Positions 1-6,529 of a stretch of 16,308 nucleotides of DNA are shown here, piece by piece. The position numbers and the translations under genes were made by a program. Location: assembly GCA_900772575.1 (NCBI GenBank), contig CAAHEN010000092.1, positions 1 to 16,308 on the forward strand, read 5' to 3'. Origin of the DNA: Bacteroidaceae bacterium (GTDB lineage Bacteria > Bacteroidota > Bacteroidia > Bacteroidales > Bacteroidaceae). Below the pieces are notes generated by a model. The model saw nothing but the letters and a program-made list of their open reading frames with translations. It was not told the DNA's origin and searched no databases. The first letter of the stretch is position 1, and each line of letters starts with the position of its first letter.

Positions 1-216
1 AGCCGCTACGCCTTTGATGACGAGTTTATGGAAGTGGCTGACAAGGTGGAGCTGTGCGCCCTGCCTGCCGCCATCTATGATGCCTACAGGCAGGTATTGC
101 CGAAGCGCAAGCCGAAGTTTCTGCCTGAAGCCTTGGTGGAAGGTGAAGCTACAGAGACTAAAAATGAAGCCCATCAAGGAGAATTGAATTTTGATACGGA
201 AGGAGGCAACCAATGA
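1..216 (+). CDS. C-terminal end of a probable type III restriction-modification methyltransferase (Mod), partial
   Basis: The frame is open from base 1 to a TGA at 214-216, so this is the last 71 codons of a gene that starts upstream. No methyltransferase motif (DPPY or FxGxG) falls in the visible part. The call rests mainly on context: the stop overlaps by ATGA the start of a complete type III Res gene, and in such systems mod directly precedes res. The visible tail has a compact segment rich in Val, Leu and Ala (about residues 10-45), then an acidic, Lys/Glu-rich end that looks disordered. In the family, Mod methylates adenine on one strand of an asymmetric site and provides the DNA recognition for the Mod-Res complex. 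It could instead be another protein placed upstream of a helicase-nuclease, but tight coupling to Res makes Mod the best guess. Confidence 0.6.
   Translation, partial: SRYAFDDEFMEVADKVELCALPAAIYDAYRQVLPKRKPKFLPEALVEGEATETKNEAHQGELNFDTEGGNQ
201..206 (+). promoter_or_regulatory. Shine-Dalgarno sequence for the Res gene
   Basis: A perfect AGGAGG lies six bases before the ATG at 213, inside the last codons of the upstream gene. None of the other genes here shows such a site, in keeping with the usual lack of Shine-Dalgarno use in Bacteroidetes. It fixes the Res start and fits translational coupling through the ATGA overlap. Confidence 0.65.
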
Positions 217-2579
217 AGAACGTTAGGTACCAGCAAGAAGCAATTACGGAGTTGGTGGAGAAGACCATCAAGCTCCTTTCCTATGACGGCAACCGCCAGA
301 TACTGGTGTTCAAGTCGCCCACTGGCTCAGGCAAGACGGTAATGGCCAGTGAGATGCTACGCCGCCTGAACGATGAGCTGGGCGACCGCCCCGACGCCCC
401 TTACAGCGAAGCGGCCTACATCTGGATAGCCCCAAACAAGCTGCACGAGCAGAGCTACTTCAAGATGAAGAACGCCTTCACCGAGACGCGGGAGCTGCGT
501 CCCGTCATCTATGACGAGCTCGACCATTCGGCGGACGGCTACATCAAGCCCGGCGAGATACTCTTCGTCAACTGGGAGAGCGTGAACAAGGACAATGCCT
601 TGATGGTGAGGGAGACCGAGCTCTGTGCCTCCCTCTACGACCTGACACGCCGCACGCAGGAAGACCACGGCATTCCCATCATCGTGATTGTGGACGAGGA
701 GCACATGTTCGGCAGCCGCAATGCGAGGAAATCGGAGAAGGTGCTGAACAGCATCCAGCCCAAGGTGGAGATACGCATATCGGCCACGCCGTTGCCCGAG
801 ACCTTGGCCAAGGCGAGGGAGACGGTCATCGTGCCGCGTGAACGGGTGATCGCAGAGGAAATGATCAAGGAGGGGGTTGTGCTCAACCCCGCCCTGAACT
901 TCAACGAGGCATTGGGTTCGCTCAACCAGCACCTCATTCATCTGGCCTTGCAGAAACGGGAGGAACTGGCCGAGGCCTATCGCAAGCTCGGCGTACACGT
1001 CAATCCGCTGCTCCTTATACAACTGCCGAACGACGGCGAGAGCATGAGCAGTGACGACAACACGGTGAAAGAGGAGGTGGTCAACTATCTCGACGTGATA
1101 AAGGGCATTTCTGCCGCCAACGGGAAACTGGCCATCTGGCTGAGCAAGGAGAAAACCGACAACCTGGCCAACATTGCCAACCAAGACGACCTGACCGAAG
1201 TGTTGCTCTTCAAGCAGGCCATTGCCCTTGGCTGGGACTGCCCGCGGGCAGCCGTGTTGCTCATCTTCCGCAAGATTGAGAGCTTCACGTTCTCGGCGCA
1301 GACCGTAGGCCGTATCCTGCGTATGCCCGAACAGCATTTCTACCAGGATGACCGCCTGAACCGGGGCTACGTCTATACGAACCTGAGCAAGGACATCATC
1401 GAGATTGTCAAGGACGACATGGATTACATGACGGCACTCCATGCCGTAAGGCGTGACGGGCTGACCAACGTGAGTCTGTTGTCCTCATACAACGAGTGCA
1501 CTTCGGCCGAGCGTAACCGTCTGGGATCAGACTTCAAGCAGGTCTTGATTGACTGTTTCACCGATGTCTGGCTGTTGCAGCACCGGCAACCCTCGCTGTT
1601 CACGCTTGCCCAACTGGAAGGTGATGAAGACCCTGAAGCGGATGAGGACGGCAACCAGAGCCAGCCGTTCAAGAACCGTGAGGCGGTACAGGACAAGATC
1701 ACCTTCAAGGTGCAGAGCATCAACATCGACATCGTGGAAGACCTGAACATCACCGGTGAAGTGGGCCGTACAATGGTCGAAAACAAGGTGAAGTATGTGC
1801 GCACCATGCAGGAGTTGGATGCCACGTTTATGGCTTTCTGCGCGAAGATGCTCGGTGCCGCCTATGAGAAGGTGAGTATCCGCACGCTGGCCGTTGACCT
1901 GGAAGAGGCGATGGAAGAGTTCTTCGATCTGTTTGAGAGCGACGCGGTGAAGGTGATACTCTACCACGCCAACCGCCCGAGGTTTGAGGACGTCATTCAG
2001 CGTGCCCTCAAGCGCTATGCCCTAATTCTGCAGCAGCGCATGAACAACTACAAGGCCAAAGGTTTCGTGACCTACCGCTGGGAAGTGCCCGCAGACCGGC
2101 TGTACAAGGAAGACACGAACCACGTGGAGGAGAACGTGAAGCACCACGCCCTGATGCCCTTTGTGCAGCTGAACAACGCGTCGAGCCCAGAACGGGAATT
2201 TGCCGCTTTTCTTGAAGCCAATGCCGAGCACATCGACTGGTGGTATAAGAACGGTGATGCCGGTAAGCAGCACTACGCCGTGGGCTATACCAATGCCCAC
2301 GGCAACAAAGCCCTGTTCTATGTGGATTTTGTGATACGCATGAAGAGCGGCCAGCTGTTCCTCTTCGACACCAAGAGCGAGGAGAGCGACCCCGAGGCAG
2401 TGAACAAGCACAATGCCCTCATTGACTACATGAACAACGAAGAGAACAAGAGGCTGCACCTCAAAGGCGGCGTCATCATCCAGATGGGCGAGAACTGGAA
2501 ATACCCACCCCTGAAGATTGAGAACACATCGGACATCGTGAACTGGGACAGTTTCTATCCCAACGAATATGGGGACTGA
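213..2579 (+). CDS. Type III restriction enzyme Res subunit (SF2 helicase plus PD-(D/E)XK nuclease)
   Basis: This 788-residue protein is the ATP-driven restriction subunit that, with Mod, translocates or slides on DNA and cleaves near unmethylated sites. The N-terminal half is a superfamily 2 helicase core: Walker A SPTGSGKT at residues 35-42, DEEH at 161-164 as motif II, SAT at 190-192 as motif III, a type III-like motif V around 336-343 (IALGWDCP) and motif VI around 364-370 (TVGRILR). After a long middle region, the C-terminal part resembles a PD-(D/E)XK nuclease: SPERxF helix near 658-663, Asp705 in YVDF, and Asp719-Thr-Lys721 as the DxK element. All helicase motifs are intact, so it looks active. 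It is shorter than EcoP15I-type Res proteins of more than 900 residues. Start at 213 is supported by AGGAGG and the ATGA overlap with the upstream gene. Confidence 0.88.
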   Translation: MKNVRYQQEAITELVEKTIKLLSYDGNRQILVFKSPTGSGKTVMASEMLRRLNDELGDRPDAPYSEAAYIWIAPNKLHEQSYFKMKNAFTETRELRPVIYDELDHSADGYIKPGEILFVNWESVNKDNALMVRETELCASLYDLTRRTQEDHGIPIIVIVDEEHMFGSRNARKSEKVLNSIQPKVEIRISATPLPETLAKARETVIVPRERVIAEEMIKEGVVLNPALNFNEALGSLNQHLIHLALQKREELAEAYRKLGVHVNPLLLIQLPNDGESMSSDDNTVKEEVVNYLDVIKGISAANGKLAIWLSKEKTDNLANIANQDDLTEVLLFKQAIALGWDCPRAAVLLIFRKIESFTFSAQTVGRILRMPEQHFYQDDRLNRGYVYTNLSKDIIEIVKDDMDYMTALHAVRRDGLTNVSLLSSYNECTSAERNRLGSDFKQVLIDCFTDVWLLQHRQPSLFTLAQLEGDEDPEADEDGNQSQPFKNREAVQDKITFKVQSINIDIVEDLNITGEVGRTMVENKVKYVRTMQELDATFMAFCAKMLGAAYEKVSIRTLAVDLEEAMEEFFDLFESDAVKVILYHANRPRFEDVIQRALKRYALILQQRMNNYKAKGFVTYRWEVPADRLYKEDTNHVEENVKHHALMPFVQLNNASSPEREFAAFLEANAEHIDWWYKNGDAGKQHYAVGYTNAHGNKALFYVDFVIRMKSGQLFLFDTKSEESDPEAVNKHNALIDYMNNEENKRLHLKGGVIIQMGENWKYPPLKIENTSDIVNWDSFYPNEYGD

Positions 2580-2820
2580 ACGCCGTGGCAGAAGATTAGC
2601 CCCGAGGTTCCTGCCCTACGGGAACTTTCCCCAACCTTGCATTTGCCGTTGGACGCTAGCCGCCAAACTTCACTTGCACCCGGCAACCGATTGAGGAAGA
2701 CGAAGTACAGCCGTTTGGGGGAAAATCCGTATCTTTGCACCCCCTGCCGCCAGAAGCCCCTGAAGCGCTGGCGTGACAGGGGAACATGCGGAATCATATA
2801 CCTGTAGTTTACAGACGCTC
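2580..2820 (+). promoter_or_regulatory. Spacer with a -7-like box (2730-2737) and a leader hairpin (2741-2782)
   Basis: No gene is visible in these 241 bases. TATCTTTG at 2730-2737 fits the Bacteroidetes -7 consensus TAnnTTTG, but no TTG sits 19-21 bases upstream, so the promoter is only probable. Directly after it, CCCCTG + CGCCAG (2741-2753) can pair with CTGGCG + CAGGGG (2768-2782) with a small bulge. The hairpin would lie at the very 5' end of the transcript. Bases 2580-2725 show no recognisable signal and no convincing terminator for the Res gene. Confidence 0.45.
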
Positions 2821-3654
2821 ATGCCCATCACTTACACTTTTTTCCAGAATGCGCTCATCGGCAGCCTGCTGGCCTGCCTGCTTTGCGCCATGGTCGGGAC
2901 TTACGTCGTCACGCGCCGCACGGTCATCGTCGGCGGCGGCATGGCGCACGCCTCGCTCGGCGGTGTCGGGATGGGGGCTTACTTCGGATTCCCCCCACTG
3001 GTCGGAGCGGCCGTCTTCGCCCTGCTGACGGGACTGGGCATCGAGCGCCTGTCGCGCCGGCAACGGGTACGCGAGGATTCGGCCATCGCCATGCTGTGGA
3101 CTTTTGGCATGAGTGTCGGCATTCTCTTCGCCTACCTGACGCCGGGCTTCATGACCGACCTGCCGGCCTACCTCTTCGGCGACGTGCTGGCCATCACTCG
3201 GAGCGACCTCATGTTTATCGGCGCACTGACCCTCATGACCGGGATTTTCTTTTACCGCTGCACAGACACCATCATCACCGTGGCCTATGACCGCGACTTC
3301 GCCATCACCCAAGGACTGCCTGTTCGCGCCGTCGAGACGGTGATGACGGCGCTCACCGCGCTGGCCATCGTCGGGTGCCTGCACATGGTGGGCATCGTGC
3401 TGGTCATCTCACTTCTCTCTGTGCCGCAGATGACAGCGGGCCTCTTCGCCCGCACCTTCCGCGGCATGATGACGCTCTCAGCCATCATCGGGTATGCAGG
3501 CTGTGCCGGCGGACTCTGGATATCGTATATAGCCAATGTGCCGGGGGGCGCCTCGGTCATCATGGTATCCATCGCCATCTATGCAGCAGCCCGCACGGCA
3601 AAGGCCATCACAGCCCGCACACACCGCGACAGACACCAAGACACAGGGCACTGA
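2821..3654 (+). CDS. Metal-type ABC transporter permease (ABC-3/ZnuB-MntB family)
   Basis: This 277-residue hydrophobic protein is the inner-membrane permease of an ABC importer for a divalent metal such as zinc or manganese. It shows the family layout: an N-terminal helix (about 8-30), the TRRTVIVGGGMAHASLGGVG segment (31-50) that is a hallmark of ABC-3 permeases, six or seven further membrane spans, and the conserved VGIVLVISLLSVP stretch (about 190-202). Length is normal for the family. The tail after residue 260 is basic with three histidines (268, 272, 277). I chose ATG 2821; a GTG at 2773 would add 16 residues and falls within the leader hairpin. The usual ATPase and periplasmic metal-binding protein are not adjacent: the neighbours are a restriction system and a sugar-type regulator. 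The metal cannot be told from sequence alone. Confidence 0.85.
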   Translation: MPITYTFFQNALIGSLLACLLCAMVGTYVVTRRTVIVGGGMAHASLGGVGMGAYFGFPPLVGAAVFALLTGLGIERLSRRQRVREDSAIAMLWTFGMSVGILFAYLTPGFMTDLPAYLFGDVLAITRSDLMFIGALTLMTGIFFYRCTDTIITVAYDRDFAITQGLPVRAVETVMTALTALAIVGCLHMVGIVLVISLLSVPQMTAGLFARTFRGMMTLSAIIGYAGCAGGLWISYIANVPGGASVIMVSIAIYAAARTAKAITARTHRDRHQDTGH

Positions 3655-3701
3655 ACCGCGACTCCGCAACAGGCTATCCGGCTTCTTAAAAATTTATTAT
3701 C

Positions 3702-3745
3702 ATGAAAACTACTGACATAGCTTGCTCACGTCAGTAGTTCTTCAT
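3702..3745. promoter_or_regulatory. Inverted repeat over the regulator promoter, candidate operator or terminator
   Basis: AACTACTGAC (3707-3716) and GTCAGTAGTT (3730-3739) are perfect 10-base inverted repeats with a 13-base centre. With one unpaired C at 3740 the arms extend to 15 pairs (ATGAA 3702-3706 with TTCAT 3741-3745). The centre holds the TTG of the next promoter and the right arm fills its spacer, so a protein bound here would compete with RNA polymerase. The symmetrical shape suits a dimeric regulator. It could also form an RNA hairpin ending the permease transcript, but no T-run follows. Confidence 0.55.
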
Positions 3746-3752
3746 ATATTTG
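3722..3752 (+). promoter_or_regulatory. Bacteroidetes-type promoter for the hybrid regulator
   Basis: TTG at 3722-3724 and TATATTTG at 3745-3752 match the -33 (TTG) and -7 (TAnnTTTG) elements with a 20-base spacer. Transcription would begin near 3756-3760, leaving a leader of about 25 bases before ATG 3783. The inverted repeat at 3702-3745 overlaps both elements. Confidence 0.65.
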
Positions 3753-3782
3753 CCCAACCGGAATCCTTAAAACTGCTAACAT

Positions 3783-5672
3783 ATGCAACGCCAACTCCGC
3801 CTACTCCGCCTCCTGATCCTCGCCGGTTTCACAGCAATGTTCGTGGCTTGCCATGAAGAGCGGACGGTGCGCCACGTCGGCGTATCGCAATGCAGTTCGG
3901 ACGACTGGCGCACGAAGATGAACAACGAGATGCTGCGCGAGGCGGCCTACATCGGCAACATGGAGCTCCACATCCGCTCCGCCGCCGACAACAGCGACAG
4001 GCAGTCGGCAGACATCGACAGTTTCATCAATGAGGGGGTGGATCTGCTCATCGTCTCACCCAACGAGGCACTCGGAGTCACCGCCGCCATACGCCGCGCA
4101 CGCGCCGCCGGCATCCCAGTCATTCTCGTCGACAGGCGTATCGCCACCAATGATTACGACGTCTTCATCGGTGCCGACAACTACGCCATCGGCTACAAGG
4201 CCGGCCGCTATGCCGCGTCGGCGCTCGACGGCCAGGGACGCATCGTCGAACTGACGGGACTGCGCGGCAGCTCGTCGGCCGAAGACCGCCACCGCGGTTT
4301 TGCCGACGCCCTCAAGGAGTCGCCGGGCATCAATTTCTCCGAAAGCATCGACGCCAGCTGGAATGATGCCGACGCCAGGCAGACCGCCGAAACGCTTATC
4401 GCGAGTGCCGACCTGCCACAGCCCGACCTCATCTTCGCGCACAACGACCGCATGGCGGCCGGTGCGCGCTCAGCCTACGCCGACACTCCGGGCGTCAGGA
4501 TACCCCACTTCATCGGTGTCGACGCCCTCAACGGCAAGGAGCACGGCATCGGCTACGTGCTCGACAGAAAACTGCTGGCCAGCCTGATCTATCCGAGTGG
4601 AGGCGACAGGGCCATACAGGTGGCCGACAGCCTCATGCGCGGCCTGAAGGTGCAGCGCGACATCTCACTGCCCGTGGCGCTCGTGGACAGTGCCAATGTC
4701 CACATCGTCGAACTGCAGATGATACAGATAGCCAAGGAGGAAGCCAAGATCAACAGCCTCAACCAGCGCTTGGGCTCCTTCTGGGACAGATTCTCGCAAC
4801 AGGGCACCATGCTCTCGACCTGTATCATCATCATCGTGCTCATCGGTGTCATCATCGTCCTCGTCCTGAGGAGCTACTGGAGCAAGGTGAAGACCAACCG
4901 CGAACTCAACATCAGGAAGACGGAACTCGAAGAGCAGAAGGCCACCCTCGAAACGCAGAAGGATAGGCTGGAAGCCCAGAAGGCACGACTAGAGGGGCAG
5001 ACCGGTACGCTTGAAGCGCAGAAGCACACGCTGGAGGTGCAGACGCTGAAACTGGAAACACAGCGCGCCACCCTCGAACACCAGAAGATGCTGCTCGAGA
5101 GCCACAAGAAGACGCTCGTCAATCAGAAACACATGCTCGAACAGCAGAAGATGGATCTCGAAAAACAAGCCGACAGGCTGCACGAGCAGACGGCACAGCT
5201 CAGACTACAGGCTGAGACGCTCGAACAGCAGAAGGACAAGCTCCTCAACCAGCGCACCCAACTGGCTCTGCTGACTGAACGGCTGGAGAAGGCCGAGGAC
5301 CAATGCTTCATCTCCAACGTCCGCGATGTCATCAACCGCAACCTCGCCGACCCCGAATTTGGCGTCGTCGAACTGGCCGAAGGAGTCTGCCTCAGCCGTG
5401 CGCAGCTCTTCCGCAAGGTGAAGGAGGCCTGCAACTGCTCGCCCATCGAACTGATCCGGGCGGCGCGCCTCAAGCGGGCCGCCGAACTGCTCGGCACAAC
5501 GGACAAGAGCGTTTCGGAAGTGTGCTTCGCCACCGGATTTTCGTCGCCCTCCTACTTCACCAAATGCTATAAGGCTTACTTCGACACGCCACCGCGCAAT
5601 TTCAAGAAGACCGCCGCCAGCCGCCAAGCCGCAGCGACGGGCGAACCGGCAGAAGAACCGCCGACCGCCTGA
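3783..5672 (+). CDS. Membrane-spanning one-component regulator: sugar-binding sensor, coiled coil, AraC HTH
   Basis: This 629-residue protein should sense a small ligand, probably a sugar, outside the inner membrane and control transcription inside. Residues 1-23 form a signal or anchor segment ending in FVAC, a possible lipobox. Residues 28-315 resemble LacI/ribose-binding periplasmic domains (DLLIVSPNEA at 87-96, GIPVILVDRRI at 110-120). A membrane helix covers about 344-363. Residues 380-505 are 18 unbroken heptads with Leu at position 3 of each. Residues 510-608 are an AraC-type double HTH (SRAQLFRKVKE at 538-548; SEVCFATGFSSPSYFTKCYK at 578-597). Bacteroides hybrid two-component regulators join the same sensor and HTH through histidine kinase and receiver domains; both are missing here, with no gap or frameshift to suggest decay. 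No SusC/SusD or glycan genes lie nearby, so the target is unknown. An inverted repeat over its promoter may mean autoregulation. Confidence 0.85.
   Translation: MQRQLRLLRLLILAGFTAMFVACHEERTVRHVGVSQCSSDDWRTKMNNEMLREAAYIGNMELHIRSAADNSDRQSADIDSFINEGVDLLIVSPNEALGVTAAIRRARAAGIPVILVDRRIATNDYDVFIGADNYAIGYKAGRYAASALDGQGRIVELTGLRGSSSAEDRHRGFADALKESPGINFSESIDASWNDADARQTAETLIASADLPQPDLIFAHNDRMAAGARSAYADTPGVRIPHFIGVDALNGKEHGIGYVLDRKLLASLIYPSGGDRAIQVADSLMRGLKVQRDISLPVALVDSANVHIVELQMIQIAKEEAKINSLNQRLGSFWDRFSQQGTMLSTCIIIIVLIGVIIVLVLRSYWSKVKTNRELNIRKTELEEQKATLETQKDRLEAQKARLEGQTGTLEAQKHTLEVQTLKLETQRATLEHQKMLLESHKKTLVNQKHMLEQQKMDLEKQADRLHEQTAQLRLQAETLEQQKDKLLNQRTQLALLTERLEKAEDQCFISNVRDVINRNLADPEFGVVELAEGVCLSRAQLFRKVKEACNCSPIELIRAARLKRAAELLGTTDKSVSEVCFATGFSSPSYFTKCYKAYFDTPPRNFKKTAASRQAAATGEPAEEPPTA
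4920..5297 (+). repeat. Tandem 21-bp imperfect repeats encoding an 18-heptad coiled coil
   Basis: Eighteen consecutive 21-base units encode heptads of the form xxLExQK. Leu occupies position 3 in all 18, and Gln position 6 in 15; the exceptions are units 9 (His), 17 (Leu) and 18 (Ala). If continuous, the helix would be about 19 nm long. The DNA units resemble each other (a CTC/CTG-GAA-nnn-CAG-AAG pattern) but have diverged in the variable positions, so growth by duplication followed by drift is likely. Confidence 0.9.
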
Positions 5673-5801
5673 GCCCTTGCCCAGTGCGCCACACACGCAA
5701 GGGACGAAGGAACTCGCCCCTTGCGAAGCAGCGGCGACTGCGCTGCGGCACCTATGACACAGCCAGATTGGCACCGCCCACCACCAAGCCCATACCCCCT
5801 T

Positions 5802-5846
5802 AAAACAAGAGATGCGCACCCGGTCAGGGCGCGCATCTCTTGTTTT
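5802..5846. terminator. Bidirectional intrinsic terminator between convergent genes
   Basis: A perfect 16-base inverted repeat (AAAACAAGAGATGCGC at 5802-5817 with its complement at 5831-5846, 13-base loop) is flanked by A and T tracts that give a U-run in either direction. It lies between the stop of the regulator (5672, plus) and the stop of rpsP (5872, minus) and can serve both. Weaker short hairpins occur upstream at 5674-5703 and 5728-5746; otherwise 5673-5801 holds nothing recognisable. Confidence 0.88.
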
Positions 5847-5871
5847 GAGGTACGAATAAGCTGTGTATGCC

Positions 5872-6435
5872 TCAAGCTTCGGCCGGTGTTTCAGTCTCAG
5901 CCTCAGCGCTTGCAGTAGCCTCAGCCTCGGCTTCTGCCTTTGCGGCGGCCTCGGCCTCAGCCTTGGCGGCGGCAGCGGCGGCCTTCTTCTCGGCTACCTT
6001 CTCAGCGATCTTGTCGTTGACTTTCTTCTCGGCCTCCAGGCGCTCGGCAGCAACCGCACTCTTGGCTTCAGCCGTATTCTTGACGAAAGCTGCGGTCTTG
6101 TCGCTCTTCTCCTGCTTCCAGGCTTCGAACTTAGCTTGTGCAGTGGCATCATCGAAAGCACCTTTCCTGACGCCTTTGCGGAGGTGCTTCATCAGCAGGA
6201 CACCTTCGTCCGAAAGGATGTTGCGTACGGTGTCCGTAGGCTGGGCGCCAGTCTCCACCCAATAAAGGGCGCGCTCAAAATTCAAATCTACCGTGGCGGG
6301 ATTGGTGTTAGGATTGAACGTTCCAATCTTCTCAGTGAATTTACCATCACGTGGTGCTCTTACGTCGGCGATGACGATGCTGTAGAAAGCATAGCCCTTG
6401 CGTCCACGACGCTGCAATCTGATTCTAGTTGCCAT
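5872..6435 (-). CDS. rpsP: Ribosomal protein bS16 with long Ala/Glu/Lys-rich C-terminal extension
   Basis: The 187-residue product is small-subunit protein bS16, which binds 16S rRNA and helps assemble the 30S body. Residues 1-85 hold the bS16 fold: the start MATRIRLQRRGRKGYAFYSI, the GKFTEKIGTFNPNTNP segment and the ALYWVETGAQPTDTVRNIL helix region. Most bacterial bS16 proteins end near 80-90 residues. Here a charged tail follows, with a mixed helical part (about 86-145) and then a very Ala/Glu-rich end. Long tails on bS16 are common in Bacteroidetes, so this is a lineage trait rather than a fusion. In many bacteria rpsP is followed by rimM and trmD; here it stands alone, with its own promoter and a terminator after it. 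The ATG at 6433-6435 gives the conserved N-terminus. Confidence 0.96.
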   Translation of the reverse strand: MATRIRLQRRGRKGYAFYSIVIADVRAPRDGKFTEKIGTFNPNTNPATVDLNFERALYWVETGAQPTDTVRNILSDEGVLLMKHLRKGVRKGAFDDATAQAKFEAWKQEKSDKTAAFVKNTAEAKSAVAAERLEAEKKVNDKIAEKVAEKKAAAAAAKAEAEAAAKAEAEAEATASAEAETETPAEA

Positions 6436-6473
6436 GTTGTTGTTTGTCTTTTTATTATATAGGTTTGAATCGT

Positions 6474-6492
6474 GCCGTTATCTCGTAACGGC
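6474..6492 (-). promoter_or_regulatory. Hairpin at the 5' end of the rpsP leader
   Basis: GCCGTTA and TAACGGC (7 pairs, 5-base loop) form a stem starting about five bases after the -7 box, so at or next to the predicted first base of the mRNA. It leaves about 38 bases of unstructured, AT-rich leader before the ATG. It could protect the 5' end or bind a ribosomal protein; the sequence does not decide between these. Confidence 0.5.
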
Positions 6493-6496
6493 GGTG

Positions 6497-6527
6497 CAAA
6501 GGTACAACTTTTTACGGACGTGGGAAA
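6497..6527 (-). promoter_or_regulatory. Bacteroidetes-type promoter for rpsP
   Basis: Read on the minus strand, TACCTTTG (6504 to 6497) is a full TAnnTTTG box, with TTTC (6527-6524) as an imperfect -33 element 19 bases upstream. The promoter abuts the stop codon of the OPT transporter gene (6530-6532), so rpsP has its own start even though it follows that gene closely. Confidence 0.65.
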
Positions 6528-6529
6528 GC

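Noticed and set aside
357..1442. A 361-codon minus-strand open frame opposite the Res gene
   Set aside because: It lies fully within the helicase core coding sequence on the other strand and has no promoter or recognisable motif.
2773..2820. GTG start adding 16 residues to the ABC permease
   Set aside because: It lies in the right arm of a leader hairpin, and the added residues are not hydrophobic or family-like; ATG 2821 gives the normal N-terminus.
5863..6462. Plus-strand open frames opposite rpsP, rich in Ser, Leu and Ala
   Set aside because: They are the reverse reading of the Ala/Glu-rich bS16 tail; low complexity explains their length.
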